Below, piece after piece: positions 1 to 8,255 of a DNA stretch of 64,000 nt. Numbering within the stretch: position 1 is the first letter of the stretch; every line of letters begins with the position of its first letter. A model generated the notes under the pieces. That model was not told where the DNA came from, did not search any database, and saw only the letters and a program-made list of their open reading frames with translations. The position numbers were made by a program, and so were the translations under genes. Source of the DNA: Labilibaculum sp. K2S (GTDB lineage: Bacteria; Bacteroidota; Bacteroidia; Bacteroidales; Marinifilaceae); the NCBI RefSeq assembly GCF_030372765.1, contig NZ_JAUCMW010000001.1, positions 62,001 through 126,000 on the forward strand, given 5' to 3'.

Positions 1-552
1 TTCGCTAAAATAGAAAATGGATGTGCTAATGCCTCGGTGATTGATTTTACCGTTCATGACAAGCCATTTTTTGATTTAGGGATGGATACGACAATATTTT
101 ACACCGAATCAAAAATATTATCTCCCTCAATAGATATTCGGTTCCTGCCTGGCAACTACCTCTGGCAGGACGGTGTTGCAACTTCAACCTATACAGTTAC
201 TGAAGAAGGAAAATATTTTCTGGAATATACGGATATGAACGGTTGTATTGGGATGGATTCTATTATGGTTTATGTCGATAGGTATCGGATATTTGTTCCA
301 AATGCTTTTACCCCTGACGGAAATGGTGTTAATGATACTTTTGGACCATCAATCACAGGTGATGTTGCAGGTGAAGATATAGAGATGTTTATATACAACC
401 GTTGGGGTGAACTAATCTACACATTTACTGATTTGGGTCAGGGCTGGGATGGTACCTATAAAGGAAAGAAAGCAAATGTGGGAGTATATGTTTGGATCCT
501 GATTGTTAATGGGAAAGCTCGTCAGGATGGTAATGTTTCTTTAATTCGATAA
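1..552 (+). CDS. T9SS type-B cargo protein, C-terminal end (partial)
   Basis: The frame is open from base 1, so the gene begins upstream of the window and only its last 183 codons are visible. The end is a classic gliding-motility-associated / CHU_C-type C-terminal domain: the motif VPNAFTPDGNGVNDTF, then the stretch with YNRWGELIY and a WDGTYKGK turn, ending in VSLIR. In this family the domain directs export by the type IX secretion system and surface attachment (type-B sorting). The preceding visible part is Ig/PKD-like with CIGMDSIMV. The GTG at 37 is internal, not a start. The next gene begins one base after the stop and encodes a PorP/SprF protein, the usual partner of type-B cargo, so the two form an operon. 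Confidence 0.9.
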   Translation, partial: FAKIENGCANASVIDFTVHDKPFFDLGMDTTIFYTESKILSPSIDIRFLPGNYLWQDGVATSTYTVTEEGKYFLEYTDMNGCIGMDSIMVYVDRYRIFVPNAFTPDGNGVNDTFGPSITGDVAGEDIEMFIYNRWGELIYTFTDLGQGWDGTYKGKKANVGVYVWILIVNGKARQDGNVSLIR

Positions 553-553
553 A

Positions 554-1573
554 ATGGTAAAATGGAGATTTATTTATATCATCTGTTGTTTACTTTGGAC
601 TTCACTGGTCAAGGCTCAGGACGTTGAGTTCTCTCAATTTTACGCAAATAGACTTTATCTTAATCCTGCGTTTGCCGGATCAGAGTATGTTCCAATTTTA
701 GGATTGTCATATCGGAATCAATGGCCGCAGAATAATCGTCCTTTTGTCACATATAGTGCTTCCTATGATCAATTTGTTGATTTAATGAAAGGCGGACTTG
801 GGATATTGATTCTTCAGGATAATCAGGGACAAGGAGCAATTAAAACAACAACAGCTTCAGGAATGTATTCATACTCATTGGATATAAATCGAAATTTATC
901 AATGAATGTTGGATTCAAGGCTGGGTATATTCAGCGGAAATTGGATTGGGATTCATTTGTTTTTTCTGATATGATAGATCCGTTATACGGAGTAATTTAT
1001 CCTTCCAGAGAAGTTCAGCCAAACAGTTTGAGTAAATCGTATTGGGATTTTTCGATGGGGATCATCGTAAATTATAAGAGTCTTTATTTTGGAGGTGTAA
1101 TTGATCATCTCTCAGAACCCAACGAGGCATTTAATTCAGAACAGAATACAGCAGTTTTACCGCGCAAATATACTGTACATGCAGGGGCAAATATTCCCAT
1201 GGGTTATTCCCGTGGATTAGTGAAGAGTAATTTTACTATTTCCCCAAATATATTGTATCAACGACAATTGGATTTCGAACAAATAAATTATGGAATGTAT
1301 TTATCCAGAAATAGCTGGGTTGTTGGTGCTTGGTTTCGTCATAATCTTTCCTTCGATTTTGATGCATTCATTATTTTGATTGGTTACCAAACTGATAAAC
1401 TTAGAATTGGCTATTCCTATGATTATGTGGTGTCTAATTTGGTGAAAACAAATTCAGGAGCTCACGAGATATCGCTTAGCTATTTATTGGGAAAGGCAAA
1501 ATCTTCTTGTTCGGGGACTCATTTTTTAAGAAAGAAAAGAAGGATACGTGCAATTCGATGTCCGAAATTTTAA
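554..1573 (+). CDS. PorP/SprF family type IX secretion membrane protein
   Basis: A 339-residue protein with an N-terminal signal peptide (hydrophobic residues 5-20, ending near VKAQ) followed by the family signature QDVEFSQFYANRLYLNPAFAG and a beta-barrel-like body with alternating aromatic strands. PorP/SprF proteins are outer-membrane proteins that work with T9SS and are usually encoded directly after a cargo gene with a type-B C-terminal domain; here the ATG follows the cargo stop by one base. The C-terminus (residues about 315-339) is unusually basic and Cys-containing rather than ending in an aromatic strand, so the last strand may lie a little upstream. Function as an attachment partner of the preceding cargo is inferred from context. 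Confidence 0.92.
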   Translation: MVKWRFIYIICCLLWTSLVKAQDVEFSQFYANRLYLNPAFAGSEYVPILGLSYRNQWPQNNRPFVTYSASYDQFVDLMKGGLGILILQDNQGQGAIKTTTASGMYSYSLDINRNLSMNVGFKAGYIQRKLDWDSFVFSDMIDPLYGVIYPSREVQPNSLSKSYWDFSMGIIVNYKSLYFGGVIDHLSEPNEAFNSEQNTAVLPRKYTVHAGANIPMGYSRGLVKSNFTISPNILYQRQLDFEQINYGMYLSRNSWVVGAWFRHNLSFDFDAFIILIGYQTDKLRIGYSYDYVVSNLVKTNSGAHEISLSYLLGKAKSSCSGTHFLRKKRRIRAIRCPKF

Positions 1574-1738
1574 AATTAATAGGTTGAATATTAGAGCGTT
1601 GAAGTTTAATTATTATTAACTGGTTAACAAAAGTTAAGATTCCTTAAGAGAAGTCTATTGAATTTGGTATTGCTATGATATTAAATTTAGAAATGATATA
1701 TTTATGTTGTGATAATCATTGATTTTATTGAAATTCAA

Positions 1739-2251
1739 ATGAGATATTTTTATAGGGTTTTACTATTAATCTTTTTTTTTATGTTTTTTGTTTCACTCCC
1801 GGAAATGAAGGGACAGGAAACAGAAGATGTGAGTGACTCAATAAAAACATTAAAGATTCTTCAACAAACACTTGATGATATTGTTGAAAAGAATACGGCT
1901 TACGAAAATGTAGGTTCCGAGATGGAAGTTGATGGTTTGGTTATGGATGAAACAATGACCAAAGTAGGACGTGATTTCTATGATATGTTTTTTTCCGTCT
2001 GGGTTGCGCCTCAAAAAGCAAAAAATTTCACCATTACTATTAAAGAAATGGTTTTACCGGGCTTAGCAACTCAGATTATTGTTTTGGTAAATGATAATGA
2101 AGTATTTAAACAAAGAGTGCAGCCACGCTATGAAGTGTTGGAACAAATGTCCCAATACGCAAACCAAATGGCGGTGCAATATTTAAATAATTATGAAAAA
2201 ATGAATGCCCAGCTTGAAGATGAAGATCAACAGGGAACGGGAATGTTTTGA
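1739..2251 (+). CDS. csgE: Curli assembly protein CsgE
   Basis: CsgE is the periplasmic specificity factor that caps the CsgG pore and selects curlin substrates. The ATG at 1739 gives a clean signal peptide (MRYFYRVLLLIFFFMFFVSL, cleavage after MKGQ); the GTG 30 bases upstream adds ten residues before the signal and is less likely. The family core is visible: EVDGLVMDETMTKVGRDFYD (residues about 60-80), then FSVWVAP, FTITIKE and an IIVLVNDNEVF strand pair, ending in a helical tail ending NAQLEDEDQ. The length, about 170 aa, is somewhat above the 129 aa of the E. coli protein. It lies 17 bases ahead of csgF and begins the curli export operon csgEFG. Confidence 0.93.
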   Translation: MRYFYRVLLLIFFFMFFVSLPEMKGQETEDVSDSIKTLKILQQTLDDIVEKNTAYENVGSEMEVDGLVMDETMTKVGRDFYDMFFSVWVAPQKAKNFTITIKEMVLPGLATQIIVLVNDNEVFKQRVQPRYEVLEQMSQYANQMAVQYLNNYEKMNAQLEDEDQQGTGMF

Positions 2252-2268
2252 ACTTTAAACTGTGAACC
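2252..2268 (+). promoter_or_regulatory. Leader motif ACTTTAAAC...AACC before csgF
   Basis: ACTTTAAAC (2252-2260) followed by AACC directly before the ATG at 2269. The same words occur in the leaders of both large curlin genes (4528-4554 and 6510-6535). It overlaps the csgE stop region. It could be a translation-initiation or post-transcriptional signal shared by curli genes; the function is inferred only from repetition. Confidence 0.35.
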
Positions 2269-2691
2269 ATGAATATTATAAAAATTGTATTTGTCTTGTC
2301 TTTTCTGAGTTTGTTATTGCCAACCGAATCTATGGCTCAGGATTTTGTGTATAAACCAATAAATTCATCTTTTGGGGGTGATCAGTACAATTACAATTGG
2401 TTATTGAATTCTGCGACTCAGCAAAATAGAATTGAAGATCCAAATGCGGATAGTGCATTAAATAAAGATCCGTTGAATGATTTTCAAGATAACCTGAACC
2501 GACAAATTTTGAATCAACTATCAAGTAAATTGGTTAACTCTATTTTTGGAGATAATAATCAGCTTGAAACCGGTTCGTATAATCTAGGGAATTACAAGGT
2601 TGATATTTCCGAAGATGCCAGTGGTGTTACTGTGAATGTCAGTGATATTACAAACGGAAATTTTACGAATATTGTTATTCCCAGTTATTAA
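2269..2691 (+). CDS. csgF: Curli assembly protein CsgF
   Basis: CsgF is exported to the outer surface, where its N-terminus inserts into the CsgG channel and it couples fibre nucleation to the pore. The protein is 140 aa with a signal peptide (residues 1-23, ending SMAQ). The mature N-terminus DFVYKPINSSFGGDQYNYNW matches the CsgF pore-binding segment (FRNPNFGG in E. coli), followed by LLNSATQQN and a LNRQILNQLSSKLVNSIFG helix, then the VDISEDASGVTVNVSDITNG strands, all in the family order. Length agrees with E. coli CsgF (138 aa). It sits between csgE (17 bases upstream) and csgG (28 bases downstream). Confidence 0.95.
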   Translation: MNIIKIVFVLSFLSLLLPTESMAQDFVYKPINSSFGGDQYNYNWLLNSATQQNRIEDPNADSALNKDPLNDFQDNLNRQILNQLSSKLVNSIFGDNNQLETGSYNLGNYKVDISEDASGVTVNVSDITNGNFTNIVIPSY

Positions 2692-2719
2692 TAAATAGTT
2701 ACTCGCTAATTCCCTATAT

Positions 2720-4159
2720 ATGTTTAAATGTATACGCTACTACTATAGTATTTTAATTTTACTACCTCTCATTAATGGATGTGTTCCATATTTTAATCAG
2801 CCTTTAAGTGAGCAAAGAGCAGAAATTGGAGCGGAAACACCGGCAAGGAAAAGTTTGGTTAACTTACCCGAGCCAAAAGAAAAGATTGTTGCTGCAGTAT
2901 ATAAATTTCGTGATCAGACCGGACAATATAAGCCTTCTGATAATGGAGCCAATTGGTCGACCGCTGTTACTCAGGGAACCACATCAATACTTTTAAAAGC
3001 AATTGAAGAATCGGGTTGGTTTATTCCTATTGAAAGAGAAGGCTTATCTAATCTACTGAATGAGCGAAAAATTATACGGTCAAGTCGTGCAAATTATGCC
3101 GGTCAAAATGAAAGTTCTCAATTATTGCCGCCACTTTTGTTTGCTGGTTTGGTACTGGAAGGTGGCGTTATTAGTTACGATGCTAATGTTTTGACTGGCG
3201 GTGCTGGATTAAAGTATTTTGGTGCTGGTGCATCTGGTCAGTATCGGCAAGACAGGGTAACTGTTTATCTTCGTGCTATTTCAACAAGTAATGGTCGAAT
3301 TCTAAAGACTGTGTACACTTCAAAAATGATTCTTTCTCAAAAATTGGACGCTAGTATCTTTCGGTATGTGAAGTTTAAACGTCTGCTTGAAGCTGAGGTT
3401 GGTTTCACCTATAATGAACCATCTGAAATGGCTGTGAAAGAAGCTATAGAGAAAGCCGTTGAGTCATTGATTATCGAAGGTGTTATCGAAGGACTTTGGG
3501 ATTTGAAGAATCCAGAAGATGTTAATTCAGATGTAATAACAAAATATGTTGAAGGAAAAGAGGATAATCAGGGAGCTGATTTCTTTGATCAGTTAATTAC
3601 TCCACGCCGTCGTAAATTTGGTTTAGGTTTTAATGGTGGATCATGGTTGTATATGGGAGATTATAAGCATACGGAGATGGAAGCCATGGCTGGAGTGTCT
3701 TTATTGTACGATACTCAAAAAGCATTGCAGTTTGGACTTAATTTTAGCCGGGGAGATCTTGCAACCACAAATTATTTTCAAAGAACTTATAATTCTCTGG
3801 ATATAACGGCTAAATATCGTTTATTGCCTTATAAAGATTGGACTCCTTATATTGAAGGTGGCTTAGGTGTTTTTTCAGAACATGAAAAATCTATCTATAC
3901 TGTAGATCTTTCAAATTCTATATATACTCAGGCATTATATGGAGTTGGTGTAGAATTTTTATTTAATGATCATATTGGTTTGAATTTCTCTGTGTTGAAT
4001 CATTACATATTTAATGATAATATAGATGGATTAAAACAAGGAAATTTTAATGATTATTTTTGGGAAGGGAAAATCGGCTTAAACTTCTATTTTGATAAGA
4101 TTTGGGATAGAAATAAGAAGAAGAAAAATAGAAAAGAAAAAATACAGAAAAAGCAGTGA
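2720..4159 (+). CDS. csgG: CsgG curli export pore with C-terminal barrel-like extension
   Basis: The first ~290 residues are CsgG, the nonameric outer-membrane lipoprotein channel that exports curlin. A lipoprotein signal ends in LINGC (Cys21); the CsgG core includes VAAVYKFRDQTGQYKP, GWFIPIEREGLSNLLNERKI, LLPPLLFAGLVLEGGVISYD and the pore-lining region around GLKYFGAGASGQYRQDRVTVYLRAIS. The gene is 479 codons against 277 in E. coli. The extra C-terminal ~180 residues (from RRRKFGLGFNGGSWLYMGDY) read as an outer-membrane beta-barrel-like domain with alternating strands, PYIEGGLGVF and VGVEFLFNDHIGLNFS, then a very basic tail (KKKKNRKEK). The extension may be an extra anchor or collar; this is inference. 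Confidence 0.92.
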   Translation: MFKCIRYYYSILILLPLINGCVPYFNQPLSEQRAEIGAETPARKSLVNLPEPKEKIVAAVYKFRDQTGQYKPSDNGANWSTAVTQGTTSILLKAIEESGWFIPIEREGLSNLLNERKIIRSSRANYAGQNESSQLLPPLLFAGLVLEGGVISYDANVLTGGAGLKYFGAGASGQYRQDRVTVYLRAISTSNGRILKTVYTSKMILSQKLDASIFRYVKFKRLLEAEVGFTYNEPSEMAVKEAIEKAVESLIIEGVIEGLWDLKNPEDVNSDVITKYVEGKEDNQGADFFDQLITPRRRKFGLGFNGGSWLYMGDYKHTEMEAMAGVSLLYDTQKALQFGLNFSRGDLATTNYFQRTYNSLDITAKYRLLPYKDWTPYIEGGLGVFSEHEKSIYTVDLSNSIYTQALYGVGVEFLFNDHIGLNFSVLNHYIFNDNIDGLKQGNFNDYFWEGKIGLNFYFDKIWDRNKKKKNRKEKIQKKQ

Positions 4160-4204
4160 GTCAGTTTATTTCTGCTGAATAAAATAGTAACAAGTTATTA
4201 ACAG

Positions 4205-4231
4205 GGCCGGATATTTATCCGGCCTTTTTTT
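4205..4231 (+). terminator. Rho-independent terminator after csgG
   Basis: GGCCGG (4205-4210), an 8-nt loop and CCGGCC (4219-4224), followed by seven T. It ends the csgEFG transcript and separates it from the curlin genes. Confidence 0.85.
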
Positions 4232-4500
4232 AATTTGTGGAGTTCGTGACTTGTTGAATGTAAAATATTGTAATATAGATACTTGTGTGTTTTTGTTTAA
4301 TTTTAATTAACTATTTATGTTGAATTTAAAACTTTAGTTTGTCTTCATCAATTTCTTCATCATATTCATCATATTAATTTGATGTTTGATGTAATCTAAT
4401 AATATATATTCAATAGATCTCTTTACATTTAAATAGAATTTAAAACGATAAAACATAAATTATCAAGTAAAAATCAACCAACAACCAAATTAGTAAAACT
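4232..4500. other. AT-rich intergenic region ahead of the first large curlin gene
   Basis: About 270 bases without a credible ORF. They hold TTTG words and several TTCATCA/TCATATT repeats around 4342-4378, but I could not find a TTTG/TAnnTTTG pair at correct spacing. The promoter of the first curlin gene must lie here or close to 4430, where TACATTTA (4424-4431) resembles a -7 element without a convincing -33 partner. Confidence 0.4.
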
Positions 4501-4505
4501 TTTAA

Positions 4506-4521
4506 ATCAGGGAGACCTGAT
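4506..4521 (+). promoter_or_regulatory. 6-bp hairpin with GNRA-type loop in curlin leader
   Basis: ATCAGG (4506-4511), GAGA (4512-4515), CCTGAT (4516-4521): a perfect stem with a GNRA tetraloop 33 bases upstream of the curlin ATG. It is not followed by a T run, so it is not a terminator; it could stabilise the 5' end or be a binding site. Confidence 0.4.
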
Positions 4522-4523
4522 CT

Positions 4524-4554
4524 ATTCACTTTAAACCTTAAAAATTTATAAACC
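4524..4554 (+). promoter_or_regulatory. Conserved curlin leader (copy 1)
   Basis: ATTCACTTTAAACCTT (4524-4539) is identical to 6506-6521, and both copies then run through an A/T-rich stretch into AACCATGAAAAA with a 14-15 base gap to the ATG. This indicates a shared translation-initiation region, or recent duplication of the gene with its leader. Confidence 0.5.
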
Positions 4555-6186
4555 ATGAAAAAGATTTTATTCATCTTTTTAGTAGTACTATGTACTGGGG
4601 TAGTTTCATTTGCCCAAGTTAACCACTCCGACGTGAACCAAGTTGGGAATGACAATTTATCCACAGTAGAGCAAGTAGGGGTTCTAAATATTAATGACAT
4701 TTACCAAAATGGGGAAGCTAATATTGCTGAAGTTAAGCAGTATGGGTTTCTAAATATGTCATTTTTAGATCAGTATGGTGAAGGAAATGAGTATTATGCT
4801 ACTCAGACCATGACTAATTTCTCAAAAGCTTTACAAGTTGGGAATTACAACCTTGCAGAGGTTAATCAATTGGGATTTAATGCATCTTATGTTTCTCAAC
4901 TTTGGGGAAGTTACAATAAGGCAGATGTAGATCAATTCGGATTTTTCAACATGTCTGTTATCAGTCAATTTTTAAGTTATCATGAAACTGCTGATGTATT
5001 CCAGTTTGGATTTTTAAATTCGGCTAATGTATTGCAAACAGGTGGTCAATATGATAAGGCAACCATAAGTCAATGGGGTGTTTTGAACAATGCGAATATT
5101 TATCAAACATTTACAACTAAAAATTCAGCACTTGTGGTTCAACGGGGATTTGCTAACAATGGTCTTGTTAATCAATTCATGGGACGTAACAATAATGCTG
5201 AAATTTCTCAGGTTGGATCTAAGAATGACGCATATGTTGATCAGTTTTTTGGAGCAGGAAATAGTTCAGTTGTTATGCAAAAAGGTAAAAATAACCTTGC
5301 CTGGACAAAACAAGTAGGTGGGATTTTAAATAAAATTGATGTGAATCAGGAAGGCAAGTCCAATGAAGCATATGCTTTTCAGAATGGAGGATCTTTTAAT
5401 AAATCTATCGTTAAGCAACTTGGAAAAAATAATGTTGCAGTAACTGAGCAGGATGGTGGTGCTTTTAACTCTGCAGCCATTAATCAAGTAGGACGTAAAA
5501 ATGCAGCAACTGTTACACAACTTGACGGAGCATTTAATAAAGGTGTAATTTCTCAGCAAGGAGGAAGGAATAGTGCAGAAATTCTTCAAGATGGAGGTTT
5601 ATTTAATACCGCTGTAGTTACACAAAGTGGCAGGAAGAATGAAGCTTCTGTATACCAATTGAATGGTTGGTCTAATACCGCGTATGTAGAGCAGTATGGA
5701 AAAGGAAATGATGCAGTAATATCTCAGATTAACGGTTCATTTAATAATGCATATATTGGACAAGATGGTAAATTTAATGAGGCTGAAATTCTGCAGGTAG
5801 AAAATTCTGGTAGTTATGCAAGTGTTGCACAAGTGGGTAACGAAAACTATGCATATATTGAACAGTTTGCAACAGGTAATACTTTTGCACGTATCATTCA
5901 GGTTGGTAATGGTAACGCAGCAGGAATTGGTCAATATGAAGTGGATAATAGTTATGCTTTAATTCAGCAATATGGTGATGACAACGAAGCTGTTTCTATT
6001 CAGGCGTATGGAGAAAATAATGTAGCATTAACAACTCAGGTTGGTTTTGAAAATGTATCTTACACAGAACAAGTGGGAAGTAACAACTCCGTAAGTGTTT
6101 ACCAAAATGGTAATGGTCACTCTTCATTTATTTCTCAATATGGAAATGGAAATTCAGCCACTGTTAGTCAGTATAATGGTTTCTAA
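4555..6186 (+). CDS. Large curlin-repeat (CsgA-like) amyloid protein 1
   Basis: A 543-residue protein with a signal peptide (MKKILFIFLVVLCTGVVSFA) whose entire mature part consists of curlin repeats of about 22-23 residues of the type V-x-Q-x-G-x-x-N-x-A-x-(V/I)-x-Q, roughly 23 copies. E. coli CsgA has five repeats in 151 aa, so this is a giant major subunit. Q and N recur at the inward-facing positions needed for the beta-solenoid/amyloid ladder. The N-terminal repeats (NHSDVNQVGNDN) are close to those of the second large curlin, pointing to paralogy. It follows csgEFG after a terminator and has its own terminator, so it is expressed separately. It should be secreted through CsgG and polymerise on the surface, probably as biofilm matrix. 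Confidence 0.93.
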   Translation: MKKILFIFLVVLCTGVVSFAQVNHSDVNQVGNDNLSTVEQVGVLNINDIYQNGEANIAEVKQYGFLNMSFLDQYGEGNEYYATQTMTNFSKALQVGNYNLAEVNQLGFNASYVSQLWGSYNKADVDQFGFFNMSVISQFLSYHETADVFQFGFLNSANVLQTGGQYDKATISQWGVLNNANIYQTFTTKNSALVVQRGFANNGLVNQFMGRNNNAEISQVGSKNDAYVDQFFGAGNSSVVMQKGKNNLAWTKQVGGILNKIDVNQEGKSNEAYAFQNGGSFNKSIVKQLGKNNVAVTEQDGGAFNSAAINQVGRKNAATVTQLDGAFNKGVISQQGGRNSAEILQDGGLFNTAVVTQSGRKNEASVYQLNGWSNTAYVEQYGKGNDAVISQINGSFNNAYIGQDGKFNEAEILQVENSGSYASVAQVGNENYAYIEQFATGNTFARIIQVGNGNAAGIGQYEVDNSYALIQQYGDDNEAVSIQAYGENNVALTTQVGFENVSYTEQVGSNNSVSVYQNGNGHSSFISQYGNGNSATVSQYNGF

Positions 6187-6225
6187 TTAGTAGTCAGAAT
6201 ATTTGATTGATTTATAGTATTTAAG

Positions 6226-6266
6226 ACCGTCAAAATTGGATTTTTATTCGATTTTGACGGTTTTTT
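6226..6266 (+). terminator. Terminator after first large curlin gene
   Basis: ACCGTCAAAAT pairs with ATTTTGACGGT around a loop centred at 6243, followed by six T. It lies 40 bases after the stop. Confidence 0.85.
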
Positions 6267-6361
6267 AATTTCCTGTATTTAAGACTCCTTAAACTTTTGT
6301 TTAAGTTTTCTTATTCTTTTTTAGAATGAATAAAGATTAGCATAAAAGAGACTTGGTTTAA

Positions 6362-6376
6362 TCACTGAATCAGTGA
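6362..6376. promoter_or_regulatory. 15-bp perfect dyad upstream of second curlin gene
   Basis: TCACTGA-A-TCAGTGA, a 7+1+7 inverted repeat, lies 160 bases before the second large curlin ATG inside a 349-base intergenic region. It is followed by GTGTAAAAACAC, a weaker dyad. Symmetry and location suggest a transcription-factor site; the protein is unknown. Confidence 0.4.
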
Positions 6377-6505
6377 CGTTTGTGTAAAAACACGAGTGAT
6401 TGGAAAGGCTTTTGCTTAATTTAGATAAAAAGATCGAAGGATGCTATAAGTGCATTATTAGATCAGTCAGAGCTCTTAAACCTTTAAAATTGATTTTTAA
6501 AATTA

Positions 6506-6535
6506 ATTCACTTTAAACCTTTAAAAAATTCAACC
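6506..6535 (+). promoter_or_regulatory. Conserved curlin leader (copy 2)
   Basis: The 16-base word ATTCACTTTAAACCTT (6506-6521) is the same as at 4524-4539 and lies 14 bases before the ATG at 6536. An additional TTAAACCTTTAAAA occurs about 30 bases further upstream, so part of the motif is locally duplicated. Confidence 0.5.
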
Positions 6536-8179
6536 ATGAAAAAATTTTTATTTTTATTTGTAGCTGTTGTTTTTGCAGTATCTTCTGCATTTGCACAGGT
6601 AAACAATTCGAATGTCAACCAGACAGGTTGGCTGAACACTGCTGGCGTAACTCAGGTTGGCTGGTTTAATGGCAGTGATGTAAATCAACTAGGACTATGG
6701 AATGGTGCAACTGTTGATCAAACAGGGCTTGCTAATTACTCAAGCATCGATCAGTTTCTTGTTGGAAACAGTGCTGATGTAACTCAGGATGGTACTTTTA
6801 ATGTTTCTTACGTTGATCAGGTAGGTTTTTTTAATTCTGCTGTTGTAGATCAAATGGGACTTGGTAACATGTCAGAAATTATGCAAATGGGAATGTTGAA
6901 TTCTGCAGCTGTTAGCCAGTCTGGTCTTTTCAATATGTCTAATGTTTTGCAGTCTGGATTTTTGAACTCTGCAGTTGCAACGCAAATGGGATTAGGAAAC
7001 TATTCTTCAATAGAGCAAGGTAGCTTTGGTAATTCTGCAGACGTATTACAGTGGGGTGCATTTAATAATAGTAGTGTCTATCAAATGGGTGCTCTAAGTT
7101 CCGCTGTGGTAGCTCAATTTGGAATGTTGAATTCTGCTTCTATTTCTCAAATGTACACTTACATGTCAACAGCAGAAATTCTTCAGGTAGGAAGAGCTAA
7201 CCAGGCAAGTACTTTACAAGTAGGCGGACATCACAACCATGCATATATTAACCAGTGGGGTTTCCGTAACTTGGCAACTACAACTCAGTTCGGAGGAAGT
7301 TTTAATAATGCTTCAATCACTCAGTTAAGAGCATTTAATAGAGCTGCTACTACACAATTAGGTGGTTATTCTAATAATGTTGCTATTCATCAGAATGGTT
7401 ATTTCAATCAAGCTTCAACTTTCCAAGGAGGAGGAGTTGATAATGAGGCTTCTATAAATCAAAACGGCTGGGCCAATGGCGCAAGAACTGTTCAAATTGG
7501 TGGAGATCATAATGACGCTAAAACAACTCAAATTGGTTCTCGTAACTGGGCATTTGTTGAGCAGATTGGTGAGTCTAAAGGTAAAGTAAATGTATTGCAG
7601 GATGGTTACAGAAACTTTGCTGATGTAACTCAAAAATTCGGTAGTAAAGACAAAGCTACAGTGAAGCAATTTGGTGATCATCAAACAGCTTATGTTTCTC
7701 AATTGTGGGGTACTAAGAATACAGCAAAAGTTGTTCAGAAAGATCATGGTAACACTGCGATCGTTGATCAAATTGGCGGAACAATGAATAGTGCTGATGT
7801 ATTTCAAAAAGGTGAGCATAACTTCGCATTTGTTGGACAATTTGGCGGATCTGGTTCTGACGCTGCTGTTGAGCAAAGAGGTGATAATAACCGTGGATGG
7901 GTTTTTCAGGTTGATCAGGAAGAAAGTTTAGCGGATATCCTTCAGGAAGGTGATCGTAACGTTGCAGTAATAGGTCAGATTGATGGAGCTAGAAATAGTG
8001 CAACAATTATTCAAACTGGTGATGATAATACAGGTTTAACCTATCAGTTTGGTGACGATAATACTTCATTCCTTGAGCAGGTTGGTAACAGTCATTTTGG
8101 TTTAGTTATTCAGGATGGTAATGATAACTTCGCAGTAACTCAGCAAGGAAATGCAGGAACTATCTTTGTAACTCCATAA
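6536..8179 (+). CDS. Large curlin-repeat (CsgA-like) amyloid protein 2
   Basis: A 547-residue paralogue of the preceding curlin, with signal peptide MKKFLFLFVAVVFAVSSAFA and about 23 curlin repeats. In the first third the repeats are Gly/Met-rich and aromatic (GWLNTAGVTQVGWFNGSDVN, GLGNMSEIMQMG); the later repeats are more charged (GDDNTGLTYQFGDDN). The change in composition suggests two zones with different assembly properties. The C-terminus GNAGTIFVTP lacks the final Q-rich repeat end of CsgA. It has its own leader and a strong terminator. It may be a second major subunit or a matrix protein co-polymerising with protein 1; the division of labour is not visible from sequence. Confidence 0.92.
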   Translation: MKKFLFLFVAVVFAVSSAFAQVNNSNVNQTGWLNTAGVTQVGWFNGSDVNQLGLWNGATVDQTGLANYSSIDQFLVGNSADVTQDGTFNVSYVDQVGFFNSAVVDQMGLGNMSEIMQMGMLNSAAVSQSGLFNMSNVLQSGFLNSAVATQMGLGNYSSIEQGSFGNSADVLQWGAFNNSSVYQMGALSSAVVAQFGMLNSASISQMYTYMSTAEILQVGRANQASTLQVGGHHNHAYINQWGFRNLATTTQFGGSFNNASITQLRAFNRAATTQLGGYSNNVAIHQNGYFNQASTFQGGGVDNEASINQNGWANGARTVQIGGDHNDAKTTQIGSRNWAFVEQIGESKGKVNVLQDGYRNFADVTQKFGSKDKATVKQFGDHQTAYVSQLWGTKNTAKVVQKDHGNTAIVDQIGGTMNSADVFQKGEHNFAFVGQFGGSGSDAAVEQRGDNNRGWVFQVDQEESLADILQEGDRNVAVIGQIDGARNSATIIQTGDDNTGLTYQFGDDNTSFLEQVGNSHFGLVIQDGNDNFAVTQQGNAGTIFVTP

Positions 8180-8196
8180 TTACAAAATATTTAATT

Positions 8197-8228
8197 AAAA
8201 AAAAATCCCGCCGAAGCGGGATTTTTTT
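8197..8228 (+). terminator. Terminator after second large curlin gene
   Basis: A-run, then ATCCCGC-CGAA-GCGGGAT and seven T; a strong stem with a CGAA loop, 18 bases after the stop. Confidence 0.9.
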
Positions 8229-8255
8229 CCTCTAATAATTTTCACAAACCTTTTT

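Noticed and set aside
4270..4435. A promoter for the first curlin gene
   Set aside because: TTTG and TAnnTTTG-like words exist, but none are paired at 19-21 bases, so no site is called.
7415..7876. A 153-codon ORF antisense to the second curlin gene
   Set aside because: Produced by the repetitive Q/N codons of the curlin repeats; no family resemblance.
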